Assembly (NCBI GenBank): GCA_020718965.1
Contig: DYRE01000023.1
Coordinates: 1 to 13,281 of the forward strand
Reading direction: 5' to 3'
DNA length: 13,281 nt
Source: Desulfomonile tiedjei
GTDB taxonomy: Bacteria; Desulfobacterota; Desulfomonilia; Desulfomonilales; Desulfomonilaceae
Shown here: positions 1 through 5,860 of the stretch, piece after piece
Layout of the letters: each line of letters opens with the position of its first letter
Numbering within the stretch: the stretch's first letter is position 1
The notes under the pieces: generated by a model
Database searches by the model: none
Seen by the model: only the letters and a program-made list of their open reading frames with translations
Told to the model about the DNA's origin: nothing
Translations under genes and position numbers: made by a program

Positions 1-124
1 GTGAAATTCTTTCGACGTCTCCTATTACATATTCATCAACCATCACGTCCCCGGCGACAAGAATTGGCGCTGGTTTCATCCTGTTTATGAGGTTTTCGTT
101 CAATTCAGAGCCTCCAGGTGTCAT
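1..124 (-). CDS. rfaE1: D-glycero-beta-D-manno-heptose-7-phosphate kinase (RfaE/HldE type), N-terminal fragment
   Basis: Reading the minus strand from ATG at 124 gives 41 open codons that continue past the left edge. After a short polar lead the peptide reads ILVAGDVMVDEYVIGDVERIS. This is the first strand and substrate-binding segment of PfkB-family sugar kinases, and the GD-x-M-x-D plus GDVERIS pattern is typical of the RfaE1/HldE kinase that phosphorylates heptose-7-phosphate at C1 for ADP-heptose and lipopolysaccharide core synthesis in the cytoplasm. The start is uncertain: no strong ribosome binding site precedes ATG 124, and an in-frame ATG at 79 (residue 16, after AACAGG) is an alternative. 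It is transcribed divergently from thiD. Whether a C-terminal nucleotidyltransferase domain (HldE) follows cannot be seen. Another PfkB-type kinase is possible but less likely. Confidence 0.75.
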   Translation of the reverse strand, partial: MTPGGSELNENLINRMKPAPILVAGDVMVDEYVIGDVERIS

Positions 125-331
125 TGATCTGCGCAAACAGCTTTAAAAATTAACTATATCGCCCATTTTCATGAATAAAGCCATAAAAATGGTTTTCTTG
201 GGATCCGTTTTTCTCAAAACCAAACGCCTATCAAGGCTATTTTCAGTTAAGATACCTCCAAAGCTTTGCTCATCATAAAGAAAAAGACATTCATACGACA
301 ACCTGTTGAGCCTTGTCTAATGGTAAATCAT

Positions 332-345
332 GTTGAAATTTCAAC
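332..345. promoter_or_regulatory. 14-bp perfect palindrome, possible operator
   Basis: GTTGAAATTTCAAC is perfectly self-complementary over 14 bases. It lies about 80 bases upstream of the predicted thiD -35 box, inside the divergent intergenic region, so it could serve a regulator of either gene. I do not recognise the binding protein, and AT-rich palindromes of this size do arise by chance. Confidence 0.3.
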
Positions 346-426
346 TGAAGGCATTCTCCAAAAAGCTACATATTCGGCTAACGATATGTTTCGCCGCGGG
401 AAAAGGAAATCAAAAGTTTGTAATGT

Positions 427-455
427 TTGGAAAACAGTTCTGTAATTGCTACAAT
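427..455 (+). promoter_or_regulatory. Predicted sigma70 promoter of thiD
   Basis: TTGGAA (427-432) and TACAAT (450-455) are separated by 17 bases, matching the -35 and -10 consensus at four and five of six positions with ideal spacing. Transcription would begin near 462, leaving a leader of about 50 bases before the thiD ATG. This is a prediction from sequence only. Confidence 0.45.
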
Positions 456-514
456 AGCTCACACCTAGTAGTGAACAAATATAGAAACGGCTGAAACAAC
501 AAGTTGGGGAAGAT

Positions 515-1837
515 ATGCAGAAAGTTCTTTCAATAGCTGGTTCGGATTCGGGAGGCGGTGCGGGAATACAGGCTGATCTTAAGACTATATTGTCTCTCGG
601 TGGATATGGCATGAGTGTAATCACGGCATTAACGGCCCAGAACACCTTGGGCGCGCATGCAGTCAGCGTGGTTGAACCGGACTTTGTAGAAAAACAGATC
701 GAAGCTGTCTTGAGTGATATAGGCGCTGATTGTGTTAAAACAGGTATGTTGGGTAATGGCGAGATTGTAAAGGTAGTGGCCGATCAAATATTGAAGCACG
801 GTGTGCAAAAGCTGGTTGTTGATCCTGTTATACTTTCCAAGACAGGATCCGTTCTCTTGGATGAGTCCGGCAGAAAAGAAATGGTCAAGAAACTTTTCCC
901 CATTTGTTACCTTCTTACCCCAAATATCCCGGAGGCCGAGATTTTTTATGGCAAAAAAATAACCGGGGTATCGGATATGAAGAAGGCAGCCAAGGCGCTC
1001 ATGAAAATGGGACCAAAGTTTGTACTGGTCAAGGGGGGACATTTAAAAGACGCTCCTGTTGATGTCCTTCACGATGGAAATCAGGACTACGAATTTCAGA
1101 CTCAACGAGTTAGGACGCGACATACCCACGGTACAGGGTGCACCTTGTCAGCGGCAATATCTACGTTCCTGGCGGAGGGCATGCCAGTCATGGAGAGTAT
1201 AGACAAGGCCAAAAGATATCTTTACAGGGCATTGAGGTTTTCCCTGGGAATGGGGAGAGGAATAGGGCCTCTGAACCATTACGCTTCAGTCGCAAGAGAG
1301 ATCGCAAGAACAGAGGTAATAGAAGAACTCGATAAGGCCTTGAATAGATTGAAACGTCTTCATATAGGGCATTTGATACCGGAAGTGCAGTCAAATCTTG
1401 CCTATGCCATACCTTACGCTGAGACTGTGAATGATGTGGCTTCATTTCCCGGTAGGATAGTCAGGCTTGTCAACACAATTGACACACTTACTGGAGCGAG
1501 ATTTGGAGCTTCCAGGCAGATTCATCACCTTGTGCTTGCCGCCATGGAATATGACCCGCAACGCCGCGCAGCCATGAATCTTTCGTATTCCGACATCCTG
1601 GTTAAGCGAATCCGTTCGCTAGGTTTCACAGTAGCAGAGTTTGACAGGAGTAGAACTCCACCAGATCTTCAGCAGGAAGAAGGCAGCACGCTGGCATGGG
1701 GTGTTCAGGATGTGATGGAAGAATTGGGACGGGTCCCTGATGCGATATTTGACCGGGGAGCCGTAGGCAAAGTACCTCTCATAAGGCTTTTTGCGACTGA
1801 CCCTTCGTCTATAGTTGATTTGGTGGCTAGGCTATAG
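515..1837 (+). CDS. thiD: Bifunctional HMP-phosphate kinase / thiamine-phosphate synthase (ThiD-ThiN fusion)
   Basis: This cytoplasmic 440-residue protein joins two thiamine enzymes. Residues 1 to about 265 are ThiD, which phosphorylates hydroxymethylpyrimidine and its monophosphate. Visible motifs are SIAGSDSGGGAGIQAD (6-21), VKTGMLG (74-80), DPV (103-105), LLTPN (133-137), VKGGH (172-176) and HTHGTGCTLS (203-212), with C209 as the expected active-site cysteine. Residues about 270-440 match ThiN, the archaeal-type thiamine-phosphate synthase that replaces ThiE: FGASRQIHHL (330-339), RAAMNLSYSD (351-360) and a C-terminal DRGAVGKVPLIRLF segment (413-426). ThiD alone is about 265 residues, so the fusion explains the length. 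There is no helix-turn-helix domain, which argues against a ThiR-like repressor. The start is supported by GGGGA at 506-510. moaA follows after 79 bases. The ThiD call is very sure; ThiN is strong by motif, with its activity inferred. Confidence 0.93.
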   Translation: MQKVLSIAGSDSGGGAGIQADLKTILSLGGYGMSVITALTAQNTLGAHAVSVVEPDFVEKQIEAVLSDIGADCVKTGMLGNGEIVKVVADQILKHGVQKLVVDPVILSKTGSVLLDESGRKEMVKKLFPICYLLTPNIPEAEIFYGKKITGVSDMKKAAKALMKMGPKFVLVKGGHLKDAPVDVLHDGNQDYEFQTQRVRTRHTHGTGCTLSAAISTFLAEGMPVMESIDKAKRYLYRALRFSLGMGRGIGPLNHYASVAREIARTEVIEELDKALNRLKRLHIGHLIPEVQSNLAYAIPYAETVNDVASFPGRIVRLVNTIDTLTGARFGASRQIHHLVLAAMEYDPQRRAAMNLSYSDILVKRIRSLGFTVAEFDRSRTPPDLQQEEGSTLAWGVQDVMEELGRVPDAIFDRGAVGKVPLIRLFATDPSSIVDLVARL

Positions 1838-1916
1838 AATTTCAATGTAAGTCGAAGACTATTCGACGGTAACAATAAAACTAAAGTTTTTTGACAGAAA
1901 GTGTTTAAACTAAAAC

Positions 1917-2906
1917 ATGCAATCAAATCTTACCGATCATCACGGCAGAACAATTGATTACCTGCGTGTGTCTATTACTGACCTGTGCAATTTCAGATGC
2001 ATATACTGTAGACCTCCCGAAGGCGTAAAACTGATTCCCCACGATGATATATTGAGATACGAAGAGATCTTGAAAATTATCTCGGTGTCAAAAAAACTCG
2101 GTATCAGGAAAGTTCGCATCACCGGCGGTGAGCCCCTGGTAAGACGGGGTGTGGTGAATTTTATATCGAGATTGACTCATGAAATTGGTCTGGAAGATGT
2201 CGCCTTGACCACGAATGGTTCCAAACTCGACAAGATGGCTCGGGAACTTCGTGAAGCCGGATTGAAGAGGATTAACGTGAGCTTGGATACACTAAGGCGC
2301 GACTGTTTTTCCGCCATTACCGGAGTTGATGACTTGACGGGAGTGATGAAAGGTATTGAAGCGTCTTTTGATGTGGGGTTTGACCCTATAAAGATTAATG
2401 TGGTTTTGCTCAAGGGATTTAACGAAATAGACATTCCCGAATTTGCAAGGATGACTGTTGATCGGCCTCTCGATGTGAGATTTATCGAAAGAATGCCGTT
2501 CGGAAATGACACGGAACCGATCAATTCTCCGGATTCATTTGGCGCTGCGGAGGCCATAGGCATAATCGAGAAGTCATTTGGTTCTTTGATTCCTCTAGAT
2601 CGGTCTCCTTTAGATGGCCCCGCAAGAATGTTAAGAATCAAAGGAGCTAAGGGGAGGATAGGAATTATTGATCCAGTGACCGGACATTTCTGCCCAACAT
2701 GCAACAGACTGAGGCTGACTGCGCGCGGTTCTTTGAGACCCTGTTTGCTAGGACCGCTGGAAATGGATTTGAGATCATTGCTCAGGGCTAATCCGGATGA
2801 TAGTCAGATCGAAGCCTTCATCAAAGCGGCCGTAATGGCTAAACCCGCCAGCAGATATGCAAATTTAAGAAGAATGGAAACCGGCATGAACACCATTGGT
2901 GGCTGA
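1917..2906 (+). CDS. moaA: GTP 3',8-cyclase MoaA (molybdenum cofactor biosynthesis)
   Basis: MoaA is a radical SAM enzyme that cyclises GTP to 3',8-cyclo-7,8-dihydro-GTP, which MoaC then turns into cyclic pyranopterin, the first steps of molybdopterin synthesis. The 329-residue length is normal. The radical SAM cluster motif CNFRCIYC gives C24, C28 and C31; TGGEPL follows at 69-74 and RFIERMP at 188-194. The second, substrate-binding iron-sulfur site is C259, C262 and C276. The protein ends in the conserved Gly-Gly (328-329) needed for catalysis in the family. An in-frame TAA lies just upstream at 1911, so ATG 1917 is the earliest possible start, yet no clear Shine-Dalgarno sequence precedes it. 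Molybdenum or tungsten enzymes such as formate dehydrogenase would be the consumers. moaC and moaE are not in the window. Confidence 0.95.
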   Translation: MQSNLTDHHGRTIDYLRVSITDLCNFRCIYCRPPEGVKLIPHDDILRYEEILKIISVSKKLGIRKVRITGGEPLVRRGVVNFISRLTHEIGLEDVALTTNGSKLDKMARELREAGLKRINVSLDTLRRDCFSAITGVDDLTGVMKGIEASFDVGFDPIKINVVLLKGFNEIDIPEFARMTVDRPLDVRFIERMPFGNDTEPINSPDSFGAAEAIGIIEKSFGSLIPLDRSPLDGPARMLRIKGAKGRIGIIDPVTGHFCPTCNRLRLTARGSLRPCLLGPLEMDLRSLLRANPDDSQIEAFIKAAVMAKPASRYANLRRMETGMNTIGG

Positions 2907-2943
2907 TCCTCATTGTTCAAACTGTAATTAAATTTTGTAATGT

Positions 2944-3906
2944 ATGCACGTGAATATAAGTAATTCAAAGCTTTCAATAATAATTTTGAACAGAAACACT
3001 TCCAGACTTTTAATTGGTTGCCTTGAAAGCGTTTTTGCTTTGGACTTGAATCAATTACCGGAGATCATTGTAGTAGATAACGGGTCCAATGATGATTCAG
3101 TTGAAAAGACTAGAACCCTTTTCCCTGAGGTAAACTTGTATGAAGCAGGACGAAATCTCGGTTTTGCCGCGGCGAACAATCTGGCGGCTTCTAAAATCAG
3201 CGGCGATTTCTTGTTGCTATTGAACACTGACGTGATCCTTGAAAAAGACTCCGTATCAAAAATGCTTGAATTGGCCAAAGGCGATGATCGAATAGCAATA
3301 GTCGCTCCCCAGTTACTGAATACTGATGGAACCAACCAGACATCGTATGAGGCGACGCCGACACTCTTGACCGAATGTACCAATCGTAGTTTGTTGAAAC
3401 GATTGTTTCCAAGGCGTTATCCAGGCAAGAATCAATCCCTGACTGAACCGGTAGATGTCGAAACGGTTATTGGCGCGGTCATGCTTGTCAGAAGAAAGGC
3501 TTTTGAAGAAGTAGGAGGATTTGACGAAAGCTATTTTTTCTTTTTTGAGGAAACAGACTTGGCAGTGAGACTGCGATTAGCAGGCTGGCTGGTAAAGCAC
3601 GAGCCTAGGGCTAGGGCCACTCACATTCAGGGTGGGTCAGCCAAATCTGCTCCAGTGGGGGCTCGAGTCGAATTCTATCGGTCACGATACATTTTCTTTG
3701 AGAAATTTTACGGAAAAACTTCCAGGAATTTCCTCAAGTCGGTTGTTATATTTAATCTCACTCTTAATATGATTGCTTATGGCTTGTTGAATTTGCTTAC
3801 TTTGGGCCGAATTGAAAATGCGGATCAGAAGTTGTTAGTACGGAAAACGCTTTTGAAATGGCATTTAAACGGATGTCCTGACAATGTCGGACTTCCCCGT
3901 GATTAA
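2944..3906 (+). CDS. Family 2 glycosyltransferase (rhamnosyltransferase-like)
   Basis: This 320-residue GT-A fold protein should transfer a sugar from a nucleotide donor to a growing surface glycan on the cytoplasmic face of the inner membrane. The order of motifs is that of GT2 enzymes: SIIILNRN (11-18), IVVDNGSNDDS with D45 (42-52), the NTD metal-binding motif (94-96, in place of DxD), GAVMLVRR (177-184), GGFDES followed by an unusual run of four Phe, then EETD (202-205) with the likely catalytic base, and THIQGGS (226-232). A hydrophobic stretch near 264-288 may anchor it to the membrane. Acceptor and sugar cannot be read; WbbL-type rhamnosyltransferases are the closest group I can name. 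No good ribosome binding site precedes ATG 2944, so the start is uncertain (GTG 2950 is an alternative). It follows moaA by 37 bases and may be co-transcribed without functional linkage. Confidence 0.85.
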   Translation: MHVNISNSKLSIIILNRNTSRLLIGCLESVFALDLNQLPEIIVVDNGSNDDSVEKTRTLFPEVNLYEAGRNLGFAAANNLAASKISGDFLLLLNTDVILEKDSVSKMLELAKGDDRIAIVAPQLLNTDGTNQTSYEATPTLLTECTNRSLLKRLFPRRYPGKNQSLTEPVDVETVIGAVMLVRRKAFEEVGGFDESYFFFFEETDLAVRLRLAGWLVKHEPRARATHIQGGSAKSAPVGARVEFYRSRYIFFEKFYGKTSRNFLKSVVIFNLTLNMIAYGLLNLLTLGRIENADQKLLVRKTLLKWHLNGCPDNVGLPRD

Positions 3907-3914
3907 TTTTCTCA

Positions 3915-3954
3915 GATGCGGGGTCTGTTATTAGCGATCATTGAGTCCTGCATC
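3915..3954. terminator. Possible hairpin between convergent genes
   Basis: GATGCGGGG (3915-3923) can pair with TCCTGCATC (3946-3954) as nine pairs, two of them G-T wobbles, around a 22-base loop. It sits in the 50-base gap between the convergent glycosyltransferase and acyl-CoA synthetase genes, where a terminator for both is expected. No proper T tract follows on either strand, so the assignment is weak. Confidence 0.25.
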
Positions 3955-3956
3955 CA

Positions 3957-5408
3957 TCACGAAAAAATCTTGAGCCATCTTGAATATCTGTAAAGGGCCC
4001 CCAATGCCGATACCGCCCTCTCAGGACTCGGCAGCACAGGCATTCCATCGTCTTGTAACTCACGGATGAACAATTCTGTTCGGTCGCAAAAGGAACCGCC
4101 TACCACGGGTTTGCCTGACTCAGAGGCTAGCGAGGATGTAATAGAGCTCTGGTTTTTAATATATTGTTGGGCAAACTCTGAAGCTTGGTTGGTATCCATT
4201 CCTGACCCCAAAATTACTGACACAACTCTTTGGTGCGGCATCAGGCAGTAGATGAAAAGTAAATCTATATTTTCATCTTTAAGTAGTATTTTGGGAAGGG
4301 TAGCCATGTAGTCACTGTAATTTTTTGCAAAAGTTAGATCTACAGGATTCTTGATACTAGCTGTATTTGGAACCATAGGGGCCAAGGCTTCGACCGTCGA
4401 AGGAGTCAGTTCCGACAATTCCAGCCCAGACCTTTCAGCGCTGTCGGCTGCTGCTGCGCCGGGTCCGCCAGAGTGAGTGAGTATCCCAAGCCTTTTCCCT
4501 TTTGGCAATGGTTGACTGCCGAGCACATAAGAAAAGTCGAAAAGCTCTTCGATAGAGTAAGCTCGAATTATCCCGCACTGCCTAAAGATTCCTTCATACA
4601 GACGGTCCGGACCTGCCATAGCCCCAGTGTGAGACAGTCCAGCGCGCCCACCGGCCTCAGATCCGCCTACATAGAAAGCAACAATCGGCTTTATCTTGGA
4701 TACCCTACGGGCAACTTCGACAAAGCGCCTCCCTCTCCTTATCCCCTCTATGTAAAGCGCTATGACCTTAGTGGCAGGGCAATGGGCCAAGTACTCTATG
4801 CAATCCGTCAAGTCAACCATAGCTTCATTTCCCAGGCTGAACCCCTGACTGAACCCCAAATTGAACTTCGCTAGATGTACGAACATTTGAGTAATAAAAC
4901 TGCCACTTTCAGACGCCATTCCTATAAAGCCGGGTTTGGCGTCGTACGGAAAGAAAGTTGTGTTGAGCTTGAAAGAAGGATTTACAACTCCTATGCAATT
5001 TGGTCCGACAAATGTCATTTCATATCTTTTCGCTATGTCCACTAGTTCCTTCTGAAGTAGCTTGCCTTCTCTCCCTTCCTTTTCGGAAAAACCCGCCGAA
5101 ACAATGATAGCCCTTTTTATTCCCGATAAACCGCATTCTTCGAGAACGCCCGGCACGACTCCAGTTGGTAGAACAAGTATTGCCAGATCTGCTTTTCCTG
5201 GAATATCGGTGATTTTAGAATAAGCCTTAAGGCCATTGATCTCTTTGTCCTTCGGATGGATCGGATAAACTTCACCTTCAAAACCCATAGACAACAAATT
5301 CGCCAACTGAATGCTTCCCATTGACATGGAATTGGTGGAAGCCCCCCAAAATGCGATACTTCCTGGATGCATTATTTTATATAGTGGATTGTTTTCAAAG
5401 TTCTTCAT
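3957..5408 (-). CDS. ADP-forming acyl-CoA synthetase alpha-subunit-like protein (CoA-binding, stand-alone)
   Basis: This 483-residue protein matches the alpha subunit of ADP-forming acetyl-CoA synthetases, which interconvert acyl-CoA, ADP and phosphate with acid, CoA and ATP through a phosphohistidine. An N-terminal Rossmann CoA-binding domain contains IAFWGAS and YPIHPK; the middle domain has FVGPNCIGVVNP and ASESGSF; then comes GLSHTGAMAG with the expected phosphorylated histidine, and THSGGPGAAAADS in the ligase domain. Numbering from ATG at 5408, that histidine is residue 260. No ATP-grasp beta domain is fused or adjacent, so a complete enzyme needs a partner encoded elsewhere, or this is a diverged paralog. 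ATG 5408 is preferred because AGGAG (5419-5415) lies six bases away; an adjacent in-frame TTG at 5411 would add one residue. A Fur-like palindrome lies about 65 bases upstream. The true substrate (acetate, or a branched or aromatic acid) is unknown. Confidence 0.85.
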   Translation of the reverse strand: MKNFENNPLYKIMHPGSIAFWGASTNSMSMGSIQLANLLSMGFEGEVYPIHPKDKEINGLKAYSKITDIPGKADLAILVLPTGVVPGVLEECGLSGIKRAIIVSAGFSEKEGREGKLLQKELVDIAKRYEMTFVGPNCIGVVNPSFKLNTTFFPYDAKPGFIGMASESGSFITQMFVHLAKFNLGFSQGFSLGNEAMVDLTDCIEYLAHCPATKVIALYIEGIRRGRRFVEVARRVSKIKPIVAFYVGGSEAGGRAGLSHTGAMAGPDRLYEGIFRQCGIIRAYSIEELFDFSYVLGSQPLPKGKRLGILTHSGGPGAAAADSAERSGLELSELTPSTVEALAPMVPNTASIKNPVDLTFAKNYSDYMATLPKILLKDENIDLLFIYCLMPHQRVVSVILGSGMDTNQASEFAQQYIKNQSSITSSLASESGKPVVGGSFCDRTELFIRELQDDGMPVLPSPERAVSALGALYRYSRWLKIFS

Positions 5409-5413
5409 CAATT

Positions 5414-5419
5414 GCTCCT
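5414..5419 (-). promoter_or_regulatory. Ribosome binding site deciding the start of the acyl-CoA synthetase gene
   Basis: The minus strand reads AGGAGC here. It is six bases from ATG 5408 but only three from the in-frame TTG at 5411, which favours ATG. Confidence 0.6.
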
Positions 5420-5472
5420 GAATAAAATCAGCTTTATTGAAAGTCTGTTAAGCTCATTTTTCGACTCTTAGG

Positions 5473-5489
5473 TTGAAAATAATTTTCAA
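5473..5489. promoter_or_regulatory. Fur-box-like palindrome upstream of the acyl-CoA synthetase gene
   Basis: TTGAAAATAATTTTCAA is a perfect 8-1-8 inverted repeat. Its core TGAAAATAATTTTCA (5474-5488) matches the 7-1-7 Fur consensus TGATAATNATTATCA at 12 of 14 defined positions. It lies about 65 bases upstream of the minus-strand acyl-CoA synthetase start and overlaps the stop codon of the small membrane ORF. It could instead act as a weak AT-rich hairpin at the end of that ORF; there is no GC-rich stem or T tract to support an intrinsic terminator. Confidence 0.4.
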
Positions 5490-5812
5490 TCGTTTGGTGG
5501 TCGATTCGTTTTGTCTGAACCAGCATTGTTTTGACTCGACAGCAGAGTCACCAAGAATTTGCTCAACCACCAAGCAGCATAACCAAACATGCTTGATACC
5601 ATCGCTACAGGCCCTAAAATTAGCGAAAGCCAGAATATTTGGTAACCTTGCCAGGTGAAATCTTGAGATACCAAGCCATACATGGTGACGCTAAATGAAA
5701 CTAGCGCGACCGAGATTCCCACAACCGTTGACGCCGAAAGATTGTTTGTCATGAATAGTATGTTAACATTTTTTCGAGTGAAAGTAACAATGTTTGCGTA
5801 ACATTCAGACAT
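5486..5812 (-). CDS. Probable small two-helix membrane protein, hypothetical
   Basis: I do not recognise this 108-residue ORF. It has two clear hydrophobic segments, about residues 28-47 and 58-90, joined by a short polar loop containing WQGYQIFW, and a polar C-terminal tail rich in Asn, Asp and Lys. This layout suggests a small inner-membrane protein rather than a chance frame. Neither possible start has a good ribosome binding site: ATG 5812 gives 108 residues, while ATG 5752 gives 88 and removes a polar lead without changing the membrane segments. It sits between the acyl-CoA synthetase gene, same strand and 77 bases downstream, and the divergent radical SAM gene. If the longer form is real, the promoter predicted for the radical SAM gene lies inside it, which slightly favours the shorter start. 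Confidence 0.45.
   Translation of the reverse strand: MSECYANIVTFTRKNVNILFMTNNLSASTVVGISVALVSFSVTMYGLVSQDFTWQGYQIFWLSLILGPVAMVSSMFGYAAWWLSKFLVTLLSSQNNAGSDKTNRPPND
5763..5791 (+). promoter_or_regulatory. Possible promoter of the radical SAM/rng operon
   Basis: TTAACA (5763-5768) and AACAAT (5786-5791) are 17 bases apart, five and four matches to the sigma70 hexamers. The leader to ATG 5861 would be about 60 bases. Only moderate support; the AT-rich stretch 5818-5850 offers other weak candidates. Confidence 0.28.
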
Positions 5813-5860
5813 GAGTCATTTGAATTAAATAAATAAAATCAGAAAGATAAGCAGGATAGT

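Larger units (their letters stand above)
125..514. other. Divergent intergenic region between the rfaE-like gene and thiD
   Basis: This 390-base AT-rich stretch separates two divergent genes and should hold both promoters. I see a candidate sigma70 promoter for thiD (427-455) and a 14-bp perfect palindrome (332-345). A weak stem pairs 190-196 with 216-222 around a 19-base loop. No convincing gene is present: the open frames are short and lack ribosome binding sites. I could not recognise the conserved pieces of a TPP riboswitch, although the downstream gene is a thiamine gene. Confidence 0.6.

Noticed and set aside
171..278. 35-codon ORF starting MNKAIKMVFLGS
   Set aside because: It has no ribosome binding site and no recognisable family, and lies in a promoter region; a chance frame is more likely.
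125..514. TPP riboswitch upstream of the thiamine gene
   Set aside because: I searched for the conserved CTGAGA, ACCTGAT and GGGAA blocks in order and did not find them.
1851..1867. Small hairpin GTCGAA/TTCGAC after thiD as a terminator
   Set aside because: The stem is only six pairs and no T tract follows directly; the T run at 1886-1892 is too far away.
1891..1919. TTGACA as the -35 box of a moaA promoter
   Set aside because: The hexamer is perfect, but no acceptable -10 box occurs at 16-18 bases, and one would overlap the start codon.
4066..4874. Plus-strand open frames opposite the acyl-CoA synthetase gene
   Set aside because: They lie wholly inside a well-supported minus-strand gene and show no family motifs.
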